Below, one piece after another: positions 24,221 through 32,473 of a stretch of DNA of 64,000 nt. Both the position numbers and the translations under genes were made by a program. The first letter of the stretch is position 1. Each line of letters starts with the position of its first letter. This stretch comes from Caldiserica bacterium UBA4822 (GTDB lineage: Bacteria; Caldisericota; Caldisericia; Cryosericales; Cryosericaceae). Location of the stretch: the NCBI GenBank assembly GCA_002402295.1, contig DHFO01000043.1, positions 21,101 through 85,100 of the forward strand, in the 5' to 3' direction. The notes below the pieces were generated by a model, which saw only the letters and a list, made by a program, of their open reading frames with translations, made no database searches and was not told where the DNA came from.

Positions 24221-25048
24221 ATGGCAGTAGACGTCCAGGACATGAACGCGGCCGACCAGCTGGTCAGCGAGGAGATGACGCAGTACTTCGCTGCGGTGGA
24301 CGGTCAGGCGGGCACGTATGTACTCGGGGACCAGCGTGCGTATTCTGTGCGGGCTCCTCATGTGGACCGCAACCGGATCTTCGGCGTGCATCTGACCGCG
24401 GAAAGCGCAGACCAAGGTATTGAGCGACTGCTCGAGCCATTCCGGCGCGCGGTTGTTCCTGTGACCTGGTACGTTGACCCGTGTTCGGCCCCACGGGATC
24501 TCGTGACCCGTCTGGTGGCGCATGGGCTCGAGTTACGCTACTCGTTGACTGGCATGGTCAAGGGACTCGCAAACGGACGAGGAGAAGAAAACCAGGAGCC
24601 GCCCCCGGGGACTGTGGTCATAGAGGCACATTCTGTCGGAGAGCGTCAGGAATGGATGAGAGTGGTCCTTCAGGGCTTCGGTCTGTCCGAGTTTCGCGAC
24701 ATGGAGCCCGTGCTCACTGACACGGGGGTGACCTCTGGACGGTGGCGCCGCCTGATGGCACTGGAAAACGGAACGCCTGTGGGAGGCGTGCTGCTGTTCG
24801 CCGGGGATGGCGTTGCCGGCCTGCACTGGCTGGGTGTCCCTCGCAGCTTCCGCAGCCGCGGCACCGGCGCGCTGCTCAGCAGAGAGGCTGTGAGGCTTGC
24901 ATCGGAGGCAGGGTACGACGCTCTGGCCCTGCAGGCCAACCCCGAGGTGGTTGCTCTGTATCTCCGGATGGGATTTCAGAAGGCGGGAGAGATTGCTGTC
25001 TTCGACTGGCGACCCGGCATCGGCGTGGTCACCGTAGAGCCGGACTAG
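24221..25048 (+). CDS. GNAT-family N-acetyltransferase
   Basis: 275 aa from the ATG at 24221, just after the previous stop and after a GAGGAGGAC site. The C-terminal half is a GNAT domain: VGGVLLFAGDGVAGLHWLGVPRSFRSRGTGALLSREAVRLA contains the acetyl-CoA loop (RSRGTG), and VVALYLRMGFQKAGE is the closing helix-strand. The N-terminal half resembles the first lobe of two-domain GNAT proteins. Acceptor unknown. It is in the cluster between two metal-site-altered dehydrogenase-like genes. Confidence 0.82.
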   Translation: MAVDVQDMNAADQLVSEEMTQYFAAVDGQAGTYVLGDQRAYSVRAPHVDRNRIFGVHLTAESADQGIERLLEPFRRAVVPVTWYVDPCSAPRDLVTRLVAHGLELRYSLTGMVKGLANGRGEENQEPPPGTVVIEAHSVGERQEWMRVVLQGFGLSEFRDMEPVLTDTGVTSGRWRRLMALENGTPVGGVLLFAGDGVAGLHWLGVPRSFRSRGTGALLSREAVRLASEAGYDALALQANPEVVALYLRMGFQKAGEIAVFDWRPGIGVVTVEPD

Positions 25049-25096
25049 TACACGAGTGGCCGCTCCAGAACGAGACGGCCGGCAGAGAGGCGACAC

Positions 25097-25708
25097 ATGA
25101 AAAAGACAGGCGAACGCGTTCTTGGCAAAGGAAAATGGTTGATTCTTCGGGATGAGACCTTTCTCAGTGAGAAGGGTGAGGAGGTTCACTGGGAAACCAT
25201 CACGCGTACCTCCGACAGCTATGTGGTGGTGGTTGTGGCGCGGCTGGTGCCCAGTGGCAGATACGTGCTGCTCAGGCAGTACCGGCAAGCAATCGAGAAC
25301 ACGGTCATTGGATTCTGCGCTGGCGCCGCGCCCGCGGGCAGTGACCCCGAAACCGAGGCTCTGCGCGAGCTGCGTGAGGAGACAGGCTACATCGGTCGCA
25401 TTGTCGGTTCCAGCGGGCCCCTGCGCGTCAATGTGGGTATGTCCAATGATATCCAGTACGTGTTTGCCGCCGAGATTGACGAGACGGAACCGCTCAACCG
25501 GACGCCCCGGCAGGAGCTGGAGCCAAGCGAGGAGATCGCAGTAGTCCTTGTGGAGCAGGGCGAGATTCCTGGTTTCCTGCTCCGGGAACAGGAGGCGGGT
25601 GGCACCATCGGTTCCGGCGTCTGGTATGTATTCGGTGTCCTTCCCATGTTTGAGGACCAGGCCGGCCAGGATGCGCCTGCTGGCGCGAAAGGAGCAGGAC
25701 ATGCATAA
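25097..25708 (+). CDS. NUDIX hydrolase (ADP-ribose pyrophosphatase type)
   Basis: 203 aa, ATG at 25097 after an AGAGAGGCG stretch. The Nudix helix reads ETEALRELREETGY, with the REL-EE core for metal binding; the first Glu of the full 23-residue signature is Ser here. The preceding RQYRQAIENTVIGF segment matches ADP-ribose pyrophosphatases, which usually have ELPAG where this has GFCAG. Probably hydrolyses a nucleoside diphosphate derivative. Its last 8 bases overlap the following gene, indicating co-transcription. Confidence 0.85.
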   Translation: MKKTGERVLGKGKWLILRDETFLSEKGEEVHWETITRTSDSYVVVVVARLVPSGRYVLLRQYRQAIENTVIGFCAGAAPAGSDPETEALRELREETGYIGRIVGSSGPLRVNVGMSNDIQYVFAAEIDETEPLNRTPRQELEPSEEIAVVLVEQGEIPGFLLREQEAGGTIGSGVWYVFGVLPMFEDQAGQDAPAGAKGAGHA

Positions 25709-26843
25709 CTTCGAGTTCTACAATCCGACGCGTGTACTGTTCGGACGCGGGACAATACCACAGATTGGGCCGGCCGCAGCCGGCGAGGGCGTGAGCCGCG
25801 TGCTGCTGGTGGCCGGCGGCGGGTCCATCCGTGAAAACGGTGTGTATCAGGCGGTCATTCAGTCACTGACGGCACAGGGCATTGACGTGGTGGAAGGCTG
25901 GGGTGTGCGGCCGAACGCCGATGTTGATACGGCGCGGCAGCTGGTTCAGACGGCTCGCGACCAGGGAGTGGATGGCGTTCTCGCCGTGGGCGGAGGGAGC
26001 GTCATCGACACCGCGAAGTCGGTCGCCGCTGGTGTCTACCTTGAGGACGTCTGGGATTGCTTTGCCCGGCAGAATGGACCTGCGAGGGCGCTGCCCATCT
26101 TGGTGGTACTCACCATCTCTGCTTCGGGCAGTGAGATGGACTCGTGGGCGGTCCTGACGGACAGGGAACAGCACAGGAAGTGGAGGATGTCTTCCCCGGC
26201 GCTGTTCCCGCGCGTGACCATCATCGACCCGGGCGTCCAGACCAGCCTGCCATGGCGCCAGACGGTGAACGGGGCGGTTGCCGTGCTCAGCCACCTCTGT
26301 GCGACCTACGTGGTCGGCTCGTTCGAGGAAACAGCCCTTGCCCTTGAAGAGTCCCTCATGCGCAGTGTCATAAAGATGGTGGACCGCCTTCAGGCGGACC
26401 ACGCGGACTACGGCACCCGCGCCAATCTCGCATGGGCGGCGACGCTGGCCATGAACGGCCTCAGCTCGTCGGGCATCGACGACGGCGACTGGTCCGCGTG
26501 GAGTATCGAGTCTGCTATCAGCGCGTTGCACCCGGACGTGGCCCACGGGGCGGGCATGGCCGTGATCCTGCCGGCGTGGATGGTTTACCTGCATGACAGT
26601 AATCCCGGCCAGTTTGGGCGGTGGGCTGCTTCCCTGTGGGGAGCGCCGACGGTCGAGCAGGGCATTGCGGCGATGAAGACGGCCTTTCAGCGATGGGGTG
26701 CGCCCGCGACCCTCAGCGACCTCGGGATCGGTGCCGGAGAACTGCGGGAAATTGCGTTCAGTGCCCTGTCGCAGGGGCCGCTGGGCAAACTGCGGACCCT
26801 GACTGCACGCGACGTTGTCGAACTCCTGAAGCCTGTCCTGTAG
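25701..26843 (+). CDS. Iron-alcohol-dehydrogenase-family protein with altered metal site
   Basis: 380 aa from the ATG at 25701 after AAAGGAGCAGG. It resembles the butanol dehydrogenase/YqhD branch: FEFYNPTRVLFGRGTI, VGGGSVIDTAKSVA, then the metal-binding half. In E. coli YqhD the ligands are Asp194, His198, His267 and His281. Here the equivalent positions are Ala194, His198, Trp267 and His282 (one-residue insertion). Two of four ligands are lost, in a protein otherwise well conserved (AHGAGMAVILPAWM). NAD(P)H binding may persist. This is the second such protein in the 23-27 kb cluster, while the paralogue at 39978-41129 keeps all ligands. Confidence 0.85.
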   Translation: MHNFEFYNPTRVLFGRGTIPQIGPAAAGEGVSRVLLVAGGGSIRENGVYQAVIQSLTAQGIDVVEGWGVRPNADVDTARQLVQTARDQGVDGVLAVGGGSVIDTAKSVAAGVYLEDVWDCFARQNGPARALPILVVLTISASGSEMDSWAVLTDREQHRKWRMSSPALFPRVTIIDPGVQTSLPWRQTVNGAVAVLSHLCATYVVGSFEETALALEESLMRSVIKMVDRLQADHADYGTRANLAWAATLAMNGLSSSGIDDGDWSAWSIESAISALHPDVAHGAGMAVILPAWMVYLHDSNPGQFGRWAASLWGAPTVEQGIAAMKTAFQRWGAPATLSDLGIGAGELREIAFSALSQGPLGKLRTLTARDVVELLKPVL

Positions 26844-26850
26844 CGGGTTG

Positions 26851-27300
26851 TCAATCGCAGACATGCAGGACCGCGGTGACCGACCCCGGTGCGCTGCCCG
26901 TGTCTTCGGGCACGAAGCCGAGGCGCCCAAGCATCGCTGCAGCTCCGACATTGTTGCGCTGGTAGGATATCTGTACCGATGTGCATCCCGGCATGTTCCT
27001 GAGCAGTTGGATAGCCGCTTGCATGGCAGCGGTTCCGTATCCTTTGCGACGCTCGCACGCATCGATCATGAGCTTGCTCAGCCAGTAGCTGCCGTTCTGC
27101 GCCCGTTGTCCCACCATGATGAAGCCCACGAGCTTCCCGTCAGCGTTTAGAATGGCGTAGGATGCGTACTCTGCGTCCGGGCCACCTCCGGCCAGACTGT
27201 CAAGGTTGCGCGACATGAAGCGTTCCAGTTCCTCTGAAACGTCGGCGTCCATGTATTCTTCCTTGTGATGCCGGTCGATTTCTCGCAGTGTAACGTTCAT
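26851..27300 (-). CDS. GNAT-family N-acetyltransferase
   Basis: 149 aa, ATG at 27300 following GGAGGCACCG. Single GNAT domain: LVGFIMVG, WLSKLMIDACERRKGYGTAAMQAAIQLL with the acetyl-CoA loop RRKGYG, and NNVGAAAMLGRLGFVPED at the end, similar to spermidine or ribosomal-alanine type acetyltransferases of the DinB-like set. Convergent with the preceding gene, only 7 bases apart and without a visible terminator. Acceptor unknown. Confidence 0.85.
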   Translation of the reverse strand: MNVTLREIDRHHKEEYMDADVSEELERFMSRNLDSLAGGGPDAEYASYAILNADGKLVGFIMVGQRAQNGSYWLSKLMIDACERRKGYGTAAMQAAIQLLRNMPGCTSVQISYQRNNVGAAAMLGRLGFVPEDTGSAPGSVTAVLHVCD

Positions 27301-27490
27301 CGGTGCCTCCTGCCTATGCGGGTCGCCAGAATCATAACGCGCCTTGTTACCTCAGTATGAACGAGAGAATGGGTAAGGTGGTGATGAAATTGCGGGTGGC
27401 GTGAGGGGGCGATGGTCGTCGGCGATACGCGGGCTCGGGAACGATTGCGGTATGAAACACGTCATAGAGGCTGAGTGGGAGGAACGAACC

Positions 27491-28510
27491 ATGGGAAACG
27501 TATGGGGCAGGCGGCAGGGCACACTGCGCGGGAAGGCAGCGGTCGGTATCATCCTTGGTGTTGTCGTGGTTAGCGTGCTTGTTGTTGTGGTCGGTGTGGC
27601 CATCCGGTTCAATCATGCCGTACATGCCGTGGCGCCGGGCGACGTGGAACAGTCACTTCCCACAGGTACCGAGCCCGTAAGAGCACCGGCGACACACCTC
27701 AACATCCTCGTACTCGGGTCGGACGCGCGCACCACCGATGACCCGGGCCGCTCAGACAGTATTATCCTTGTTGGGCTCGATACTGTGGCCCACACCATCA
27801 CCATGATGTCCATACCGCGTGACACGCGCGTGACCATCCCGGGCCATGGGATTGGCAAGATCAATGCGACAACCAACCGGGACGTCTACACGGACGGCGG
27901 CGTTCCTCTGCTCGAGAAGACAATCCAGGGCCTCATCCCCGGCATCACCGTCGACTACTATGTCCGCACGAACTTTGCTGGCTTTGTCAGAATCATCGAC
28001 GCCGTGGGCGGCGTCACGATTGACGTCGAGGAGCGCATGCTGTACCACACGAGTGACACAACCATCGACCTCCAGCCGGGGCCGCAGCACCTGAATGGAA
28101 CCAAGGCACTGGAATACATGCGGTTCCGCGACGATGGCGTGGGCGACTTTGGCAGCTGGGGAGGCGAGGAGCACGGGCGCGTGGCGCGACAGAAGAAGCT
28201 GCTCAAGGCCGTCATCGCGCAGACGACTGACCTGCGCAATGCCTGGCGTTTGCCAGGACTCGTCGCTGCTGTTGGCGACGCAGTAACGACGAACCTGCCG
28301 ACAACGCAGATGGTTCAGCTGGGGCTAGCGTTCAAGGATGCTACAGAGGGCGACGTGACGACGGTTGTGTTCCCTGGGATTCCCAGGTGGGTGGACGGGG
28401 TTTCCTATGTGGTGCCGTACACCGGGCCCATGGCCGAGAAGGTTGCCCCGCTGTTCCGGGAATCGCCGGCACCTGTGGACAACCCGTCCGCGACGGCCCC
28501 GGGTACGTAG
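27491..28510 (+). CDS. LytR-CpsA-Psr (LCP) family protein, copy 1
   Basis: 339 aa from the ATG at 27491, preceded by GGGAGG; longer frames to 27401 have no good site. One N-terminal helix (AVGIILGVVVVSVLVVVVGVA) anchors an extracytoplasmic LCP domain. Hallmarks are LNILVLGSDAR, RSDSIILVGLD, MMSIPRDTRVTIPGHG, GKINATTN and FVRIIDAVGGVTIDV. The family transfers anionic polymers or glycans from lipid carriers to the cell wall. It is directly followed by a second LCP gene, 60% or more alike by eye in the core; both would act on envelope glycopolymers. Confidence 0.9.
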   Translation: MGNVWGRRQGTLRGKAAVGIILGVVVVSVLVVVVGVAIRFNHAVHAVAPGDVEQSLPTGTEPVRAPATHLNILVLGSDARTTDDPGRSDSIILVGLDTVAHTITMMSIPRDTRVTIPGHGIGKINATTNRDVYTDGGVPLLEKTIQGLIPGITVDYYVRTNFAGFVRIIDAVGGVTIDVEERMLYHTSDTTIDLQPGPQHLNGTKALEYMRFRDDGVGDFGSWGGEEHGRVARQKKLLKAVIAQTTDLRNAWRLPGLVAAVGDAVTTNLPTTQMVQLGLAFKDATEGDVTTVVFPGIPRWVDGVSYVVPYTGPMAEKVAPLFRESPAPVDNPSATAPGT

Positions 28511-28544
28511 GCCGGCAGCCTGATCAAAATCGGCAGCCAAACGA

Positions 28545-28550
28545 TATACT
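28545..28550 (+). promoter_or_regulatory. Candidate -10 of the second LCP gene
   Basis: TATACT ends 19 bases before the ATG at 28570, in the 59-base gap between the two LCP genes. It may give copy 2 its own promoter. Confidence 0.4.
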
Positions 28551-28569
28551 GCTGGAAGAGTGGTCTAGC

Positions 28570-29559
28570 ATGAACATGCGGAAGAACGGGTTCCATATGG
28601 TGTTTGCTGTGGCATTGCTGGTCGTGCTGGCGGGGGCAATGGTGGCCCTGCCGCGCGCTGTTCCTGCTTCATTGTTGCCTGCTGCACCCACGGACAGCGA
28701 CGCCGCGAATCACCCGCCGCCTGCCCAGCGCGTTGTCCCGCCCATACCCCTGCTGCCGCAGAAGGCTCTTGACCAGCCGCTCAACATTCTGCTCATGGGT
28801 GCTGATTCGCGCGTGGCCAGCGACCCCGGTCGCGCTGATGCCATTATTCTGATGCGCCTCGACCCTGCAGCTGGAAAGGTACGCCTGCTCTCGCTGCCCC
28901 GTGATACGCGCGTGACTATTCCCGGACATGGCATCAACAAGCTGAACCAGGCATCCAGCGGCTACTGGCGGGATGGAGGGACTGTCCTGCTTGTGAAGAC
29001 AATCGCGACCGACCTGCTGCCAGGTCTTACCGTGGACTATACGGTCAAGACGGATTTTGCAGGCTTCGGGGCTATCATCGATGCTCTGGGCGGCGTCACG
29101 ATTGACGTCGAGGAGCGCATGTACTACAAGGCGAGCGATACTGTCATTGACCTGCAGCCGGGTGTCCAGCACCTGAACGGTGAACAGGCTCTCGGGTATG
29201 CGCGATTCAGAATGGATGCCGTGGGAGACTTCGGTTCGTGGGGAGGTCAGGAGCACGGCCGCGTCGTGCGACAGAAGAAGTTGATTGCAGCCGTCCTGGA
29301 CCAGACCGGGGATGTCAGGACGCTCCTGCGCCTTCCTGCCATTATCCGTGCCGTGCGTGCCGCCGTGACCACGGACATGCCCTTTGACATGATGGCGCGT
29401 ATTGGCATAACCTTCCGCACCGCCAGCGCCGCTGACGTCGAAGCGGTCGCGTTCCCTGGTATCCCCAGGTATGTGGACGGGCTTTCCTACGTCATTCCGG
29501 ACACAGCGGCTCTCAAGGCAACGGTGGGGCCGCTCTTCGGCATGCCGGAAGGGAACTGA
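28570..29559 (+). CDS. LytR-CpsA-Psr (LCP) family protein, copy 2
   Basis: 329 aa from the ATG at 28570 (another ATG 6 bases on is equally possible). Signal anchor MVFAVALLVVLAGAMVAL, a proline-rich linker, then the LCP domain with LNILLMGADSR, RADAIILMRLD, LLSLPRDTRVTIPGHGINKLN and ALGGVTIDVEERMYY. The arginines and aspartates that bind the polyprenyl pyrophosphate head group in this family are present in both copies. A tandem duplication of the preceding gene. Convergent with the DUF2804 gene, 9 bases apart. Confidence 0.9.
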   Translation: MNMRKNGFHMVFAVALLVVLAGAMVALPRAVPASLLPAAPTDSDAANHPPPAQRVVPPIPLLPQKALDQPLNILLMGADSRVASDPGRADAIILMRLDPAAGKVRLLSLPRDTRVTIPGHGINKLNQASSGYWRDGGTVLLVKTIATDLLPGLTVDYTVKTDFAGFGAIIDALGGVTIDVEERMYYKASDTVIDLQPGVQHLNGEQALGYARFRMDAVGDFGSWGGQEHGRVVRQKKLIAAVLDQTGDVRTLLRLPAIIRAVRAAVTTDMPFDMMARIGITFRTASAADVEAVAFPGIPRYVDGLSYVIPDTAALKATVGPLFGMPEGN

Positions 29560-29568
29560 CTCATTTTT

Positions 29569-30591
29569 CTACCACCGGTTGAGCACCTTCTCAGCGAATC
29601 CGGGAAAGCGGTCGAGACGCACAGGCGTGCCGTCGTCCAGGAGTGCTATTCCCGTGAACGTGCCAAATACCTGATGCTGCACGGTCTTGAGGATACCGAT
29701 GTCCGTCCGCGCGTGCCGGTCCAGCGTGGGCTCGAAGTCTATATCAAACCGATGGTCGGAGCTTACGAACTTCCAGGGCTTTAGAAAGGAATCCGGTGGA
29801 ATCTGAAACTCGACATGCTCGAGCTTGTGGATGTGACCGTCCCAGAACAGCACGTTCTCAGTCGCAGCGCTGGTGTCACCGAATCCGTAGCCGACATTGA
29901 AGCCGAAGGAGTGCCCGCCTACGTGCCCCGAGCCGGAGCCCCAGTACCACATGGTACGGTACGGCCAGACGCCGCGCCCCCAGTCCAGAACACCGGAATC
30001 AGTTTCGGAACTGAACGCATACTCCACCCCGCCCACCGTGATGGTGCCCGTCGCCGGCATGCAGTTGAGCTTCTGGTTGTAATAGAACGCCTTCGGGGCG
30101 TTCGCAAAGGGAGTCATGATGACCATGCGCTCCTGACCGGGGTCCTGGTCGAGGCGCAGGCTTCCTCGTATGCCCCTGCCGTGGTCAAAGCCGGGGAAAT
30201 CAATGCTGAGGACGCGCGACGCAGGGTTGCGCGTGAAGCGGACTTCTCCATGCTTGTCATGGTACGCCACGTCGCCCTCATCGACCGACCGCGGCAGATT
30301 GAGTGACCCGCGTGACAGCGGCTTCATGATGGTTTCCGTCACCTCGGTGTGCGTCTCGAAGTCCAGCCAGCTCACCGAGATGTCAGCCAGGTAGCCAACG
30401 TCCGAGATGGTCAGGGCGATGCCGTAGCCGGAGGCCAGTACACAGTAGTAATCCCACTCCTTCACACGGAACCACGGTGCAGCGATGCGCTCACGGTTGT
30501 ACCGTGCCACCGGATGACGCGCCCAGCCCCTGGCATTGAGTTCACCCGTATCGTTCAGCAGGTTCCCGGGCGCGGTACATTCAGTCTGCAT
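29569..30591 (-). CDS. DUF2804 family protein
   Basis: 340 aa. The start GNLLNDTGELNARGWARHPVARYNRE and the pattern CVLASGYGIALTISDVGYLADISVSWLDF are characteristic of DUF2804, an uncharacterised family found in bacteria and fungi. Later motifs are AFYYNQKLNCMPATGTITVGG, WGRGVWPYRTMWYWGSGSG and FGFNVGYGFGD. Its many aromatic residues and beta pattern suggest a lipocalin-like barrel. No signal peptide. The ATG at 30591 has no obvious ribosome binding site, so the start is uncertain. Confidence 0.82.
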   Translation of the reverse strand: MQTECTAPGNLLNDTGELNARGWARHPVARYNRERIAAPWFRVKEWDYYCVLASGYGIALTISDVGYLADISVSWLDFETHTEVTETIMKPLSRGSLNLPRSVDEGDVAYHDKHGEVRFTRNPASRVLSIDFPGFDHGRGIRGSLRLDQDPGQERMVIMTPFANAPKAFYYNQKLNCMPATGTITVGGVEYAFSSETDSGVLDWGRGVWPYRTMWYWGSGSGHVGGHSFGFNVGYGFGDTSAATENVLFWDGHIHKLEHVEFQIPPDSFLKPWKFVSSDHRFDIDFEPTLDRHARTDIGILKTVQHQVFGTFTGIALLDDGTPVRLDRFPGFAEKVLNRW

Positions 30592-30624
30592 GAGATACCA
30601 GTCTTCGGTGTCCCATGACGGCTG

Positions 30625-31518
30625 TCACTGGCAGCTAGTACGAGTGAGCCCGAAGGGCTCCCTGCGTTCTATCCACTCCTTACAGGCCCATTCCTTCGAC
30701 TTCCAGGGGACGTGCTGTGGGGTGACCATGGGTAGGATTTCCTGGAAGAACGCCAGGCGCTCGGTGCTGGTCATCGGTGTGAATCCCTCCGCAAGGTCGA
30801 TGTCGCGGTTGAGCTGGTCCATGGTCGAGCAGCCCACGATGACGCTCGTGACCGGCAGGGCCAGACTGTACCGCAGGGACCTTTCCCAGTAGTCCGCCAG
30901 GACACCGTCGCCGAATACCTTCATCCCGATGACACCCATGCACTTCTGCAAGGCGAAGGGCAGGAACTCTTCCGCAAAGCTGAAGATGAAGTGATCCAGG
31001 ACAGAAAGGGCACACAGGGCGGTGTCGAAGGGAAAGCGCCGTATGGCTTCGACCAGCAGTTGAGGATTAGTGTGACCGGAAACACTGATGAATCGAACCA
31101 TCCCCTGGTCGCGTGCCTCGACAAGCGCCTGCAGTGCGCCGTCCTTGCTCATCATCGCGTCAAGGCGCTCAAGGCTGTGGACATTGTGCAGGCGCACTTC
31201 CTCCACGTGATCGGTCCGTAGACGGACCAGGCTCGCTTCAAGCTGGCGCATGGCACCGTCGCGGCTTGTTTCCCCCACCTTGGTTGCTATCCACATGTCG
31301 GTGCGTCTGCTCAAGGCAACGAGTCCGACACGCCGTTCGCTTTCCCCGTCCGCGTAGACCGGAGCCGTGTCAAAGTACCATACGCCACGCTCGAGAGCGC
31401 GTTCGATGATTGCAACAGCCTGGTCCTGCGAGCAGCCCTCGGCATCCACAAGCCGCTGGCACCCGAGGCTCAGAATCGGCAGTTCAACACCAGTCTTGCC
31501 AAAAGGTCGTTTCTCCAT
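30625..31518 (-). CDS. Aldo/keto reductase family oxidoreductase
   Basis: 297 aa from the ATG at 31518, chosen for the strong AAAGGAGGATTCCC before it; a longer frame to 31689 would cross the divergent gene start. TIM-barrel reductase: EKRPFGKTGVELPILSLGCQRL, WYFDTAPVYADGESERRVG (catalytic Asp and Tyr), TKVGETSRDG (Lys), VEEVRLHNVHSLE (His in the LHN position) and TSVIVGCSTMDQLNRDIDLAEG. The C-terminus CKEWIERREPFG adds two cysteines but lacks the CXXCXXC ferredoxin site of some anaerobic relatives. Reduces aldehydes or ketones with NAD(P)H. Confidence 0.88.
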   Translation of the reverse strand: MEKRPFGKTGVELPILSLGCQRLVDAEGCSQDQAVAIIERALERGVWYFDTAPVYADGESERRVGLVALSRRTDMWIATKVGETSRDGAMRQLEASLVRLRTDHVEEVRLHNVHSLERLDAMMSKDGALQALVEARDQGMVRFISVSGHTNPQLLVEAIRRFPFDTALCALSVLDHFIFSFAEEFLPFALQKCMGVIGMKVFGDGVLADYWERSLRYSLALPVTSVIVGCSTMDQLNRDIDLAEGFTPMTSTERLAFFQEILPMVTPQHVPWKSKEWACKEWIERREPFGLTRTSCQ

Positions 31519-31557
31519 GGGAATCCTCCTTTCCGCGGAACCACCGCGCCCACTGTC

Positions 31558-31563
31558 AGTATA
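31558..31563 (-). promoter_or_regulatory. Candidate -10 of the aldo/keto reductase gene
   Basis: TATACT on the minus strand, 39 bases before the start at 31518, in a 158-base divergent region shared with the DUF4342 gene. A TTGACA at 31601-31606 on the plus strand could serve that gene, but no clear -10 follows. Confidence 0.4.
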
Positions 31564-31676
31564 TTCACGCAGGAGAACCGTACCAGTTGAACGTGTAACC
31601 TTGACACAAACGGTCACGTAGACATGGTACGCGGGCTGTATGCGCCGTTCGAGACGAGAAGGAAAGGAGACAGAAG

Positions 31677-31979
31677 ATGGGTACGCCAACCGAGGAGTTC
31701 GAAGTCAGTGGCGACAACCTGGTGCAGCGGGTCAAGGAACTGATCCACCAGGGCAACATTCGCAGAATTACGATCAAGAACAAGGAGGGGACGACGCTTG
31801 TTGAAATTCCTCTGACGGCTGGCGTCGTTGGTTCGGTGTTGCTTCCCGTGTGGGTCGCCATAGGCGCCATTGCTGCTCTTGCAGCGTCGTTCACCATAGC
31901 GGTGGAAGTCATCGATGGGTCAGACCAGAAACCAGTGGAGGGAACGACGCCGGACGGCACGGCTTCTGGCGGCGACTGA
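31677..31979 (+). CDS. DUF4342 family protein
   Basis: 100 aa, ATG at 31677 after AAAGGAGACAG. The sequence EEFEVSGDNLVQRVKELIHQGNIRRITIKNKEGTTLVEIPLTAGVV is the complete conserved core of DUF4342, often found as a C-terminal part of UBA-like or as a stand-alone membrane-associated protein. One hydrophobic helix (AIGAIAALAASFTIAVEV) follows. Role unknown. It is directly followed by the acidic protein gene. Confidence 0.88.
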   Translation: MGTPTEEFEVSGDNLVQRVKELIHQGNIRRITIKNKEGTTLVEIPLTAGVVGSVLLPVWVAIGAIAALAASFTIAVEVIDGSDQKPVEGTTPDGTASGGD

Positions 31980-32072
31980 CGTCGGACCTCGCTGCATTGT
32001 CTGGCCATCGCTTGCAACGCCTTCAGTTTTCCGTATAGTGCCGGCATCACATCTCGAACCATGGAGGCAGTC

Positions 32073-32390
32073 ATGGACGACGACCGCACACGACTTGAAG
32101 GGTTGATAGGCGCGCTGGAGCAAAGGTTCAGTGATCTGGAAGACAAGGACCTGACGCCCGAGGAAGCAGGACAACTCCGCACACAGTTGGACGACGCCTA
32201 TACGCAGGTCGACGACTCTGACCTGTCCGACGAGGATATCGACGACCTCATGGACCGTCTAGATGACCTACAGGATATTCTCGACGATCTGGGCGGCGAC
32301 GACTGGGATGACCAAGAGGACGAGGACGATGCGGAAGGCGACGAAGACAGTGACGACGATGAGGAAAACGATGACGACGAGGACGACTGA
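32073..32390 (+). CDS. Small acidic protein with Asp/Glu-rich tail
   Basis: 105 aa from the ATG at 32073 with a GGAGG 6 bases ahead; an in-frame ATG at 32061 is weaker. The first 60 residues are predicted helices (RLEGLIGALEQRFSDLEDKDLTPEEAGQLRTQL), with LSDEDIDDLMDRLDDLQ in the middle. The last 40 residues are nearly all Asp and Glu. No cysteine, signal peptide or known family. Highly acidic proteins of this sort may bind cations or basic proteins. A terminator follows. Confidence 0.68.
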   Translation: MDDDRTRLEGLIGALEQRFSDLEDKDLTPEEAGQLRTQLDDAYTQVDDSDLSDEDIDDLMDRLDDLQDILDDLGGDDWDDQEDEDDAEGDEDSDDDEENDDDEDD

Positions 32391-32424
32391 TTGACGCGTC
32401 ATTGAGGCATAGCAGTACCTGATG

Positions 32425-32447
32425 CGCCCCGGACTGACCCCGGGGCG
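32425..32447. terminator. Terminator between the acidic protein gene and the SLH hydrolase gene
   Basis: CGCCCCGG (32425-32432) and CCGGGGCG (32440-32447) form an 8-bp GC stem with a 7-base loop, followed on the plus strand by TCTT. It lies between two convergent genes ending at 32390 and 32474. Confidence 0.65.
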
Positions 32448-32473
32448 TCTTCCGTATGCAGGGGCGCCGGAGC

